Source of the DNA: an uncultured Lachnospiraceae bacterium
Lineage (GTDB): Bacteria > Bacillota > Clostridia > Lachnospirales > Lachnospiraceae
DNA: 49,561 nucleotides
Direction of reading: 5' to 3'
Assembly (NCBI GenBank): GCA_910585215.1
Contig: CAJUDQ010000023.1
Span: forward strand, 1 to 49,561
The notes beneath the pieces were generated by a model. That model saw only the letters and a list, made by a program, of their open reading frames with translations. It made no database searches and was not told where the DNA came from. Position 1 is the first letter of the stretch, and each line of letters opens with the position of its first letter. The position numbers were made by a program, and so were the translations under genes. Shown here piece after piece: positions 35,395-43,885 of this stretch.

Positions 35395-35616
35395 AATTTC
35401 TACAATCTGTTAAATATATTGGAGTTTCTAATATTCTAATAAATAAACAAGAAATTCAGAAATATTGACAAAGCTATTCTTCTATATTACTATCAAAATA
35501 CAAATGAATCCTCCCCAGATAGAATATGGAAGTATAGATTTGTGTTTAAAGGGAAAGAGATTTTGATTGAATAATTTTTATACTAATTAAAAATATTGTG
35601 AAAGTTACTTTTACAT

Positions 35617-37701
35617 TCATAAAAAAATATATACAAAAACTGCTGGAAGAACAATTACCGCAAGCGATACAAGTATTCCATTTCTTACATTTTTACATTT
35701 ATCTGATATCCATAGAATTACCAAACAGGCAACAGATAATAAAAATATCCGAAAGCCTCCAAGCAGGAACAAATATTGTCTTAATGAAATTTTTAATGGA
35801 AAATCTTTCATCCATACTAAACTCTGAACAGGCGAACTTAAATTTGCCAAACCTATTCTTCCAGATATATTATCAACTTCAATCATAAAAAATAATATCG
35901 ACAAAAAAGTGCTTGCCAAAAACATCCAAAAAAACTTTATCCATTTTACCCTTTGAATTGTCCGTTTTGTGCTATGCATAAGTGAAATCATTGTGTTTTG
36001 TCTTTCGTATGCCATATATCCGCCAAATAACAAACATAACAAAAATAATTGGAGGATTCTATGTTCTGTAACTGTCTTCTTTCCACTTTCCCCTATCAGC
36101 AGTTTATAACCAAGAGGATTTACAAAATCTCCCTTGATTCCTTTTGACTTATATAAATCATTTAGATATTTCTTCTGGCTGGAAAGTTCTTCAACTGCTT
36201 CCTGCATATATTCAATTGCTGCGTTTTGTGCTGCATTTGCGCCCTCTTGCATTTTTTGAATTTCTTCAAACTTTTCCTCTATATATCTATCCGCCTCATT
36301 ACCTGTCATACCTTGAATTTCTCTATAATAAAGATTTTTATAAGTATCTGTTCCATTAAAATATACTTTCGAATAGTCAAGCAGTGACCATGCAGACAAT
36401 AGAGCAAACAAAAGTATCCAGATTCCAAATAATGGTATCAAAACCTTATATCCCTCATGAACTAACAAAGAGGTATGTCTCATTCCCTTCCAACACCACT
36501 TTTTTATATTTTTTAATTTTCCAAAAGATATTATACGTTTTTCTCTATATACTTTTGTAGAAAATAATAAAACAATTACAGGCAAAAGCAATACAAATAT
36601 TCCAAGAAATATATATAAAAAAGTAATGATATGCACTGGTGTACCAACTACATTTATATTTAAATATTTTCTATACAAATTTTCTATATCAAAAAGAGGG
36701 ACAAAATTACAATATTTTAATACTTTCAGATTGCTTAAATCTGATATCTGTGTGTAACAAATATATTCCACAGCGCAAGAAAGCCCCATAACCCCCATCG
36801 CTATATTTGGTTTTGAAAAAAGCTGTAAAAAAGCCCATAAAATCAAACCACAGACAAATGCTGCAAATATTTTATTGAAACAAATTATAAAAAGAAATTT
36901 TAAAACCGTCATAGGAAAAACGCAGTCTGAAAATTGCGAGCTTGACTGCAAAAGAACAGATAATCCTGCTTTTCCATAAATAACTGATGCCAAAAGCCAA
37001 AGACTTCCATAAAAAATCACAACGCTTATCACACTTATCAGCATAAGGATTCCAAGCCTTGTTAATGCTAATTCAAATCTTCCTCTTTTTAGGCTGTGAA
37101 TCATCTGCCATAATCCATTTTTTCGTTCTGAAAAAAACTGAAGAACAGTATAAAAAACCACTATCAAAATAAAAATATTTGTTTCTTTTCTTTCAATCCA
37201 TGAGTTCAGCCATTCTTCATTAAAAAGTTTTAAATTTAATGAAGATGTTTTTTCATAATCTTTGGCTGTTTTTATAATATTCTTTGCGGCATAGCTGCTT
37301 TTATCGGCAAACAAGCTGCTTTGAAGCATTTGCTCAGCATTTTCTTTGATTGATGCATATCTATTTTTGGATTCTTGAATATATTTCACCTGATTCAAAA
37401 GAAGCTGTGAAGCGTTGTAATTTGCTGCATTTTCAGGCCCCGCCGGAATCTGTGCACGATATTCTTTGAGGTATTCTTCCTGTTGTCTTTCATCCATAGA
37501 AAAACAAGTTTGCAGAAGCTTTTTATAATGCCAACTATATTCTTTTCGCATTCTCGTATAGTCAAAATCTTCTCCCCAAAATTTTTCCTCTTGTTTTACA
37601 GTAAACTGGTTTTTTCCGTAGAAAATAAAATTTATGAAAAATAATATTAGAAATAATATTAAAAAATTTTTTGAAAAAATAATTCTTTTTAATTCTTCCA
37701 T
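35617..37701 (-). CDS. Large ABC-2-type permease
   Basis: This 694-aa membrane protein is made of two similar halves (about 1-385 and 400-694). Each begins with a membrane helix followed by a large hydrophilic outside loop (30-170 and 440-545), then five or six helices. This is a fused permease layout with no ATPase domain. It starts 4 bp after the lipoprotein gene's stop, so both sit in the transcript that begins with secreted protein A. It could export the secreted protein, protect the producer from it, or act in sensing. The ATPase at 34346 is the best candidate partner. Confidence 0.85.
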   Translation of the reverse strand: MEELKRIIFSKNFLILFLILFFINFIFYGKNQFTVKQEEKFWGEDFDYTRMRKEYSWHYKKLLQTCFSMDERQQEEYLKEYRAQIPAGPENAANYNASQLLLNQVKYIQESKNRYASIKENAEQMLQSSLFADKSSYAAKNIIKTAKDYEKTSSLNLKLFNEEWLNSWIERKETNIFILIVVFYTVLQFFSERKNGLWQMIHSLKRGRFELALTRLGILMLISVISVVIFYGSLWLLASVIYGKAGLSVLLQSSSQFSDCVFPMTVLKFLFIICFNKIFAAFVCGLILWAFLQLFSKPNIAMGVMGLSCAVEYICYTQISDLSNLKVLKYCNFVPLFDIENLYRKYLNINVVGTPVHIITFLYIFLGIFVLLLPVIVLLFSTKVYREKRIISFGKLKNIKKWCWKGMRHTSLLVHEGYKVLIPLFGIWILLFALLSAWSLLDYSKVYFNGTDTYKNLYYREIQGMTGNEADRYIEEKFEEIQKMQEGANAAQNAAIEYMQEAVEELSSQKKYLNDLYKSKGIKGDFVNPLGYKLLIGESGKKTVTEHRILQLFLLCLLFGGYMAYERQNTMISLMHSTKRTIQRVKWIKFFWMFLASTFLSILFFMIEVDNISGRIGLANLSSPVQSLVWMKDFPLKISLRQYLFLLGGFRIFLLSVACLVILWISDKCKNVRNGILVSLAVIVLPAVFVYIFL

Positions 37702-37705
37702 AATA

Positions 37706-38920
37706 CTACCCCATATCTTTTGTTATTTCTTCAAGCTCAGGAACACCATTTTGCAGCTTTTGTATATCAACTTTAAAAAATTGATAATTTCCCATTTCAT
37801 CTGGCTTTGTAAAAAAGAGAAAATCCTCATTATTATTCCACAAATTCAATTCTGCATCTTCTATATAAAATTCTTCTTTCTTCTCTCCATTATAATTATA
37901 AAGGCAGATACGTTTTCCCTCGTCCTCTGTAATATAAAACAACAGATAATCTTTCATCGCAAGTATTTTGCCAACATTTTTATCTAGGGAACAAATTTTT
38001 CGGGATTCTTCAAAATCGTTTGAGTACTCATATAATTCTTTTTCTGTTACTAAATATATCTTATCGTCTTTTATATCGATACTCCATGCAGGCAGGTTTT
38101 TTACAAGCGTTTCACCTGTTTTCAAATCTAATCTTACTACCTGTATACCTTGAGAATATTCCAAGGTGTAATAAACATAATTTTCCTGCGCTTCTATATC
38201 CGTCACAACATATTGAAGCATTTGTTCAGGTTGAAGCGGCATACCATAAATAAACTCTGGTACGGCATCTTTTTCAAGGCGGCAGCGGTATAATATTCGA
38301 CTAAACTCTCCTGTATCAGAATAAATCTCCTGTGCGCTGTAATAATATCCGCCATAAACAAGGGCAGGAACCATACTATGACTGTTGCCGTTTACATAAG
38401 TCATAACTTCCGTTATTTTTTCCTGTTCAAATGTTTCCATATTGATTTTATAAAGATACTCTTTTGCAATATTTTCTGTCTGCGACGACTGCTGTTCGGT
38501 TTTTAAAAAATAAATTTGTTTTCCATCGCTGCACATACTAAACATTGCATATATATCTATATATGAAATACAATTTGCGCTCATATGGCTGCATGTTGGA
38601 TTGTTGCACATAATTGTCCACTGGTTATTATTCATATCCAGATAAACTATGTTATATTCAGCATTTGTTTCATTCCAGCAAACAGCGGAGGGAAAAAGAT
38701 ATCCGTCATTATATTTCATTAATTTGGAACCATTTACCTTTTGTGTATCAAAAGAAATATTATTTGAAATATTTATATTTTCAAAACCGAAATTATCTTC
38801 CTGTTTCTGTTCGTTATATGTAGTTTGCTCGTTTTTTTCATCTTCTTTATTTTGGCGGCACCCTGCAAGCATTATAGCCAAAATAAATATTAAAACTAAT
38901 AAGCTGTGCTTTTTTTTCAT
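37706..38920 (-). CDS. Lipoprotein with beta-propeller-like repeats and a Cys/His motif
   Basis: This 404-aa protein begins with a lipoprotein signal (lipobox LAGC, Cys at about 21) and a charged linker. The body has repeating YYTLEYSQGIQVVRLDLKTGE-like strands suggestive of a beta-propeller (compare DUF5050). At about 110-122 it has the motif CNNPTCSHMSANC, which recurs in gut-Firmicute lipoproteins near ABC transporters. It is second gene of the transcript from secreted protein A, after a hairpin. An outer-face substrate-binding or immunity role is plausible, but neither is shown by the sequence. Confidence 0.75.
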   Translation of the reverse strand: MKKKHSLLVLIFILAIMLAGCRQNKEDEKNEQTTYNEQKQEDNFGFENINISNNISFDTQKVNGSKLMKYNDGYLFPSAVCWNETNAEYNIVYLDMNNNQWTIMCNNPTCSHMSANCISYIDIYAMFSMCSDGKQIYFLKTEQQSSQTENIAKEYLYKINMETFEQEKITEVMTYVNGNSHSMVPALVYGGYYYSAQEIYSDTGEFSRILYRCRLEKDAVPEFIYGMPLQPEQMLQYVVTDIEAQENYVYYTLEYSQGIQVVRLDLKTGETLVKNLPAWSIDIKDDKIYLVTEKELYEYSNDFEESRKICSLDKNVGKILAMKDYLLFYITEDEGKRICLYNYNGEKKEEFYIEDAELNLWNNNEDFLFFTKPDEMGNYQFFKVDIQKLQNGVPELEEITKDMG

Positions 38921-38973
38921 AACTATTACCCTTTCTATACAAAATAAAAGATATCCTATTAAATAATAATATA

Positions 38974-39027
38974 TGATTAGGTATTGAAATTAATAAGTGA
39001 ATTTTCATCAATTTCAATCCCTAATCA
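38974..39027 (-). terminator. Attenuator-like hairpin after secreted protein A
   Basis: TGATTAGG-ATTGAAATT pairs with its near-perfect complement across a 17-nt loop; on the minus strand AT-rich sequence with short T-runs follows. It lies between the secreted-protein gene and the lipoprotein gene. Such a partial terminator would give many copies of the first message and fewer of the transporter genes. Confidence 0.65.
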
Positions 39028-39067
39028 TAATACCTGAACAATTTTATATTTTAACTATTTATTAAGA

Positions 39068-39454
39068 TTAACGTAAAGTTAATGTTTCGCATAACGCAGT
39101 ATCAATATAATTTTGAGAATACATTTTTGTAACATCCATATTTGCAACATTTAATGCTTTTGTTTCCGCTACTTGAGTACAATATCCTGAATCTCGAGTT
39201 CCATATGAACTTGCTCCGCTTTGTAATTTGTATTCGGCTCTGGTTGTAACTCTAACATTTCTACAATAATAAGCTGTTGAAAATTTTGCTGTAAAATTAT
39301 TAGACAGAACTTTGGCTGAAGCTGACCAAGGCATAGTACCATATGTCCCATTTGCTGTTTTGCTTGCATCTGTCATTGCTAAAACCGTAGATATGCTTGA
39401 AACTACTAATGTTGCTGATAACATCAATCCTGCCAATTTCTTTCCTAACTTCAT
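39068..39454 (-). CDS. Secreted small protein A (bacteriocin/toxin candidate)
   Basis: This 128-aa precursor has a Sec signal peptide (basic KLGKK, hydrophobic core, likely cut after A26 in STVLA), leaving about 102 residues. The mature part is polar, rich in Ser, Thr, Tyr and Ala, and has three Cys (C64, C92, C122). It contains no double-glycine leader or lanthipeptide-type core, and I recognise no family. GGAGG lies 8 nt before the ATG. The gene is first in the transcript from the type-1 promoter at 39703-39731, and is followed by a hairpin, a lipoprotein and a permease. The layout is that of a bacteriocin with export or immunity functions, which is inference. Confidence 0.8.
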   Translation of the reverse strand: MKLGKKLAGLMLSATLVVSSISTVLAMTDASKTANGTYGTMPWSASAKVLSNNFTAKFSTAYYCRNVRVTTRAEYKLQSGASSYGTRDSGYCTQVAETKALNVANMDVTKMYSQNYIDTALCETLTLR

Positions 39455-39572
39455 CTCTTTCCCCTCCTTTCCTCAATCAATTACCTTCGAAATCAATGAT
39501 TCTCCTATACTATTTCTCACTGTTTGCAACCAGTAAAATCTAATATAATAAAAATAATAATTTCTTCATCAG

Positions 39573-39643
39573 TTACCATTTTGACGAGTTACTTTCTTTT
39601 AAACTAAACTAATTAAATAATTTTTTAATCAGTTAGTTGGTAA
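39573..39643 (-). promoter_or_regulatory. Conserved long leader, copy 1
   Basis: The leader between the promoter (39703) and secreted protein A is about 240 nt and closely matches the leader of secreted protein B. It contains TTACCA/TGGTAA arms at 39573 and 39638 and boxes resembling AACCAGTC at 39528, 39607 and 39627. A leader this long and this conserved, between genes of unrelated sequence, points to post-transcriptional or second-site control. Confidence 0.55.
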
Positions 39644-39702
39644 AAACATCACAATTTTTATTTTCGTGTACACTTTTACTATAACTTTGTTTAAACATTT
39701 TT

Positions 39703-39770
39703 ATTTTATTTCTTCTTACAAAAATTGTCAACCGGTTAAGCACAATCGTCCGTTTTTTTGCATAATCGTC
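39703..39770 (-). promoter_or_regulatory. Type-1 LytTR-dependent promoter, copy 1
   Basis: Read on the minus strand: GACGATTATG (39761-39770), 10 bp, GACGATTGTG (39741-39750), 9 bp, TTGACA (39726-39731), 17 bp, TAAAAT (39703-39708). Direct repeats two helical turns apart next to the -35 are typical of LytTR-family activators. The same layout with identical spacings occurs at 44543-44610 and 47307-47374. Confidence 0.85.
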
Positions 39771-39789
39771 TTAAACATATACTTTTAAA

Positions 39790-39912
39790 TTAATTTCATT
39801 TATATATCATTTGTGCAAACCGCAGGAACTGCGGGGCAGCCTGATAAATAAGATTTCGTTGAAAGTCTGTTTCTGGGAATCTTGCAACTTTAGTCATGAG
39901 AGGTTCAAATAT
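39790..39912 (+). mobile_element. IS200/IS605-type right-end relic (copy B)
   Basis: The sequence from about 39820 to 39912 has the look of a tnpB 3' end and guide-RNA region: a GC-richer segment, then GGGAATCTTGCAACTTTAG, TCATGAGAGG and TTCAA. Its end is an inverted match to 33198-33232. It sits where an LytTR kinase gene would be expected beside promoter copy 1. The coding part of tnpB is missing. Confidence 0.5.
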
Positions 39913-39941
39913 TTCATGTAAAGTAAAAAATTAAATGTTTC

Positions 39942-40179
39942 TGCATTTATTTCGCTTTTACAGAATCCTTCTTTCCAATTCTTTCTGCTGCTATCCCTGT
40001 AATGAAAAGAAGGATACATGGCAGTATCCACATAATTCCTGCATAACCATTCCCCCTTATTTTTTAAACCAGTACAGATAGACATCTTCAAGATTTGGGG
40101 TACCCTCCGCTTTTTGAAATCTCTCTGGACATTCATCCTGTACAATACGATAACGAAGCCCTTCTGCTGCCTGTGAAAC
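39942..40179. repeat. Duplicated ATPase/permease tail, copy 2
   Basis: This is the second copy of 34237-34468. It keeps the last 41 codons of the ABC ATPase and the true C-terminus of the permease. Similarity stops at TGTGAAAC (40179). Confidence 0.9.
39947..40053 (-). pseudogene. Permease C-terminal fragment
   Basis: The minus-strand frame NGYAGIMWILPCILLFITG then AAERIGKKDSVKAK-stop encodes the last membrane helix and tail of an ABC permease without the rest. A start-like ATG directly after the ATPase stop is in another frame, so a large internal deletion joined the beginning and end of the gene. Confidence 0.65.
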
Positions 40180-40272
40180 TTGCATCATCGCTTCATTCCG
40201 GCTATATATGGAAAAAGAAAATTTTTCCCTTAATGTTTTTCCTAAAAATACAGAATCTGCAGTATTTGTCAT
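40057..40272 (-). pseudogene. Chimeric ORF ending in a truncated ABC ATPase
   Basis: This frame encodes 71 residues. The last 41 are the C-terminus of the ATPase at 34346-35221 (SQAAEGLRYRIVQDECPERF to LEDVYLYWFKK). The first 31 (MTNTADSVFLGKTLREKF onward) come from something else that I do not recognise. It starts 4 bp after the stop of the next ATPase gene and could be translated, but it lacks every catalytic motif. It marks a recombination junction. Confidence 0.75.
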
Positions 40273-40276
40273 TTAG

Positions 40277-40936
40277 TTATACAGATTTCCCATTCAATAC
40301 AATAACCTCATCTGCATATTCTTTCACTCCTTCGTTGTGTGATACTGCAATTACTGTATGTCCTTGTTCTGCCAACAGTTTGAGATTGGAAAATACAATT
40401 TTTTCATTTTCTTCATCCAAGTTGCCTGTCGGTTCATCAGCAAGAATAATATCAGGATTATTTGCAAGTGCACGGGCAATGCACACCCTCTGCTGTTCTC
40501 CTCCACTCATTTGTGACGGCAGAGAATCCGCAAGTTCTTTTACTCCAAATTTTTCAAGAAGATTTTCTGCAAGTTTTTTTCGTTCTTTTTTTGAAATCTC
40601 AGGATTAATCCTCATAGGTACAATCACATTTTCTAGCGCATTTAAATATGGATTCAGATAAAATCCCTGAAAGACAAAGCCCAGATTTTTCATTCTAAGC
40701 TTTGCCTTTTCTTTTTCCGTCAGCCCATTTATATTATTTCCATTGATATAAACTTCTCCTTCTGTTGCATTGTCTATTGTACCAATAATATTCAGTAAAG
40801 TTGATTTTCCTGCACCAGAGCGTCCCATAATGGCATAAAATTTCCCTTTCTCAAATTCAAAAGATACATCATTTAATACTTTTGCCTCATTTTTATATAT
40901 TTTTACCACCTTTTTTACTTCTACAGTTTTCTCCAT
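40277..40936 (-). CDS. ABC ATPase of the LolD/MacB type
   Basis: This 219-aa ATPase has Walker A GRSGAGKSTLLN, Q-loop FVFQGFYLNPYLN, signature MSGGEQQRVCIARALA, Walker B IILADEPTGNLD and the H-loop VIAVSHN. This family powers FtsX-type permeases that act mechanically on surface proteins or peptides instead of pumping ions. It follows two such permease genes in the transcript of secreted protein B. AAAGGAG fixes the start. Close relatives sit in bacteriocin-immunity and antimicrobial-peptide resistance operons. Confidence 0.94.
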   Translation of the reverse strand: MEKTVEVKKVVKIYKNEAKVLNDVSFEFEKGKFYAIMGRSGAGKSTLLNIIGTIDNATEGEVYINGNNINGLTEKEKAKLRMKNLGFVFQGFYLNPYLNALENVIVPMRINPEISKKERKKLAENLLEKFGVKELADSLPSQMSGGEQQRVCIARALANNPDIILADEPTGNLDEENEKIVFSNLKLLAEQGHTVIAVSHNEGVKEYADEVIVLNGKSV

Positions 40937-41018
40937 TTTTTATGCTCCTTTCTTATTATGTATCTGTACGCATACTACTCAAAAATCCAAGTATGCAGTC
41001 AGAAAACTTTTCTATATT

Positions 41019-41609
41019 TCATCTAAATAAAGTTTTTTCTATTACCAAAAATATGATGAAAAAGTTCCATATTAGAAAAATAAATAAAACAATTAGACCA
41101 ATTAACAGTTGAAATTCTGCTTTTTCGTGCATCATAGTCACAAGACTCAAAAATATTTTCTGCTTACATAAATAATTCCATGTATTATATGCAATGATAC
41201 TTCCTGTAACAAAAGAAACTGATATTTCTATCATTTTTCCAAAATACAAAGCTCCTGTTTGTCTCTGTTTTGTATATCCCAGTATCTGAAATATCATAAT
41301 ATACTTGCTTTCTTTTATAATATCCAATCTTAATTTCAGAGCATATACTACCAGACAAAAAGCAGAAATAATTCCAACCAAAATGAGAGTCATCCACAAA
41401 ATAGCCCCCATTTTTTCTCGAATAAATGCATCATTAATAGATGCCACTTCCAAACTGTTTTTATACCATTTATTTTTTACCATTCCCTGTATCCGCACAG
41501 CTACATGACAGCATATCATAAGTACCGCCATAAGACAGGAAATAAATAAGATATTTCCAATAGTTGTTTTCCAGTCTGAAATCATTTTCTTAATAATGTA
41601 TCTTACCAT
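41019..41609 (-). CDS. Short FtsX-like permease
   Basis: This 196-aa membrane protein has an N-terminal helix (15-37), a very short outside part and three further helices (68-90, 120-142, 168-192). That is the four-helix minimum of FtsX/MacB permeases without the usual large outside domain. It starts 4 bp after the larger permease gene's stop and is followed by the LolD-type ATPase, so the two permeases probably form a heterodimer. The small size is unusual but the ends look intact. Confidence 0.75.
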   Translation of the reverse strand: MVRYIIKKMISDWKTTIGNILFISCLMAVLMICCHVAVRIQGMVKNKWYKNSLEVASINDAFIREKMGAILWMTLILVGIISAFCLVVYALKLRLDIIKESKYIMIFQILGYTKQRQTGALYFGKMIEISVSFVTGSIIAYNTWNYLCKQKIFLSLVTMMHEKAEFQLLIGLIVLFIFLIWNFFIIFLVIEKTLFR

Positions 41610-41613
41610 ATGA

Positions 41614-42864
41614 CTATCCTTCTGATTTTATTTCATTCAGCAATTCTATCTTTTTTAACTGTTGTATAATCATATAAACAGCGGTACATATAACAACAGC
41701 CAAAATTATAATTCCCCAATAAAAAGCATTTATAGAAAATTGCATATGAATAATCCCATATTCCATAGGAAGCAGATTTTGAATTCCTAAATTTTCAAGC
41801 ATTAATGTAATTATTACAACAATAAAGGAAACAAACAAAACTGGAATTAGTCGAATGGCATATTCCATTCCAAAAATACAGACAAGATTTTTTCTGGTAT
41901 AACCTTGTACTATATATATGGCTACTTCCTTTTTTCTTTCTCCTATATCGTTTCCTATCATAATCATCATCATAATGATAACTGTTATAAGCAAAATGAT
42001 AGTAAGAATCATACCTATAAATTGAATAAAAGAAAATACAGTCTGTAGTCCTCCATCGCTGTTATATTCTGTAAATCCGCTAACCTCTATCCTGTTTGCT
42101 ATTTCACATCTTACTTCGTCAAGATTTTCACGGCTATCCAGAACAACAGCATAATAGTATTCCATTTCATAACCTACATAATGACTCCTGTCATAATCAC
42201 CACTAACCTCCATATCTTTTCTGAGCTGCTCTTCAATCCCTTCATTACATTTTTCTGATAAAAATACTGCATCCTCAGCATTTAAAAATGCTATATATGT
42301 GCCTGTTACTGCATAAATATTGTCATATGTTCCTGATACTGTACATTCAAATTCTATTTCATTATCGAAATGATTTGTCATATATAATTTTAATGTTTTT
42401 CCTATGTATTTAGAACCATCTACATAATTTCCACTCTCTGTTGCGTACATATAATGTGGAAGTAAAATTTCATTTTTTTCTGGAAGCATGCCTTTCACTA
42501 AATAATCTTTATAATTATCTGAACATGACTTTACAGATAAACTTACTCTTTCTTCCTTTTTTATCCCTTCCACGTTTGTTGCAATCTCATAAACATAAGG
42601 ATAAATATCTAAAATATGTTCCATATTCACACTTAATTCTTTTAATTGTGTATGTAAAGTATTATCCCTATCATGATAAATAATATTTCTTGCTGTTGGT
42701 GTTTCATCCATTAACTGAACAGCTTTATCAATAGAAAATGCCATAGAATTTATTAAAAAATAAATAAACAGCGCCAAAAACAAAATAGAAAATAAAAGTT
42801 TTCCTATTTTTCGTCTTCCTTTTATATTATGGAAAGCAATGCAAAACATTTCCCTGATATTCAT
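41614..42864 (-). CDS. FtsX-like ABC permease
   Basis: This 416-aa membrane protein has a first helix at about 20-45, a large outside domain (50-275) rich in acidic and aromatic residues, and three C-terminal helices (about 280-305, 330-355, 380-405) with the FtsX-type GNDIGERKKEVAIYIVQGYTRK between them. Its ATG overlaps the stop of the preceding gene (ATGA). Together with the short permease and ATPase it makes a complete MacB-like transporter in the secreted protein B transcript, a likely exporter or self-protection unit. Confidence 0.88.
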   Translation of the reverse strand: MNIREMFCIAFHNIKGRRKIGKLLFSILFLALFIYFLINSMAFSIDKAVQLMDETPTARNIIYHDRDNTLHTQLKELSVNMEHILDIYPYVYEIATNVEGIKKEERVSLSVKSCSDNYKDYLVKGMLPEKNEILLPHYMYATESGNYVDGSKYIGKTLKLYMTNHFDNEIEFECTVSGTYDNIYAVTGTYIAFLNAEDAVFLSEKCNEGIEEQLRKDMEVSGDYDRSHYVGYEMEYYYAVVLDSRENLDEVRCEIANRIEVSGFTEYNSDGGLQTVFSFIQFIGMILTIILLITVIIMMMIMIGNDIGERKKEVAIYIVQGYTRKNLVCIFGMEYAIRLIPVLFVSFIVVIITLMLENLGIQNLLPMEYGIIHMQFSINAFYWGIIILAVVICTAVYMIIQQLKKIELLNEIKSEG

Positions 42865-43685
42865 TCCATTTCCTCCAAAAAATTACTGATTTCATCTGAA
42901 TAAAAATCCATTTTTTCTCCTTTTTCATTATAGATAACAGCTTCCAATACTTCAGCATATCGGTTTGTAGCTTTACTATCTGCAATAATTCCATTAAAAT
43001 ACACAATCTCAAGATACCCTTTTTTTTCAGCTATCTGAAATCTAGCAGTACCATTAGAAGTAAGTCCATTTTTAGTTATTTCCTTTGCTTTCATATCAGT
43101 AAATAAATATTGTTGAAATTGATTCCAGTCATATATTTTTTCTTTTGACATTTTTTCAATATCAAAAACGGTAATTTCACAGATATTATCTTTCAAAGCC
43201 TGTTTTACTAAATTATACAATTTATCACCCTGTTTCTTATTAATACTTGTATAATATATTAAATCTTTTATTCCATTATCTATTACTCCATTCTCTTCCA
43301 TACCAATAGTAACAAAATAATTATGTTCTCCCCCACTTGCTATATAGTTTAATCTCTGATTATCTTTTCCCAATAATATAATTGAAAAACCTTTTTTATT
43401 GTTTTCAGTTTGAGAACTTAAGTAACTTGGCTTCATTTTAACTTTTTTTAGTTCTTCTATAATATTATTTATTACTTCTGTTTTGTATATTATAAGAGAC
43501 TGAGCATCAAGTTCTTGATTTGTATCTTCATCAATATAAATTTGAATTGCCTGAATTTCCATTGCATCATCTTTCATATAAAATGTATATTCTTTTTTTC
43601 CAAAAAAGAAATATATAATATATACAGCAAAAATTGCTAAAAACAATATAATTGTAACAACTATTATTTTTTTTCTTTTTTTCAT
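42861..43685 (-). CDS. Membrane-anchored extracytoplasmic protein of unknown family
   Basis: This 274-aa protein has one N-terminal membrane helix (about 6-28) and a Lys/Glu-rich outside domain. It is first after the secreted protein B gene and its hairpin, and is translationally coupled to the permease gene. This is the position taken by immunity proteins and adaptor subunits of MacB-type systems, but no adaptor motif is visible. AAAGGAG precedes the ATG. Confidence 0.7.
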   Translation of the reverse strand: MKKRKKIIVVTIILFLAIFAVYIIYFFFGKKEYTFYMKDDAMEIQAIQIYIDEDTNQELDAQSLIIYKTEVINNIIEELKKVKMKPSYLSSQTENNKKGFSIILLGKDNQRLNYIASGGEHNYFVTIGMEENGVIDNGIKDLIYYTSINKKQGDKLYNLVKQALKDNICEITVFDIEKMSKEKIYDWNQFQQYLFTDMKAKEITKNGLTSNGTARFQIAEKKGYLEIVYFNGIIADSKATNRYAEVLEAVIYNEKGEKMDFYSDEISNFLEEME

Positions 43686-43715
43686 GCAGACTCCTTTTAT
43701 AAATAATTGAATAGC

Positions 43716-43744
43716 AGGAAATTTCTCTAATTGAAAAATTTCCT
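43716..43744 (-). terminator. Attenuator-like hairpin after secreted protein B
   Basis: A perfect 9-bp stem AGGAAATTT / AAATTTCCT with an 11-nt loop, not followed by a long T-run on the minus strand. It lies between the secreted-protein gene and the transporter genes, as in the protein A transcript. Confidence 0.6.
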
Positions 43745-43885
43745 ACCTTCTACACTACCATGTATATTATTCAATACATAGTGATTCAATTAAATTAATA
43801 ACCACCATTTAATTTTTTACATATTAATATAGTATATAAGACCAATACTATATATAGAATTTTTATGTTTTTAAATTTTACTATT

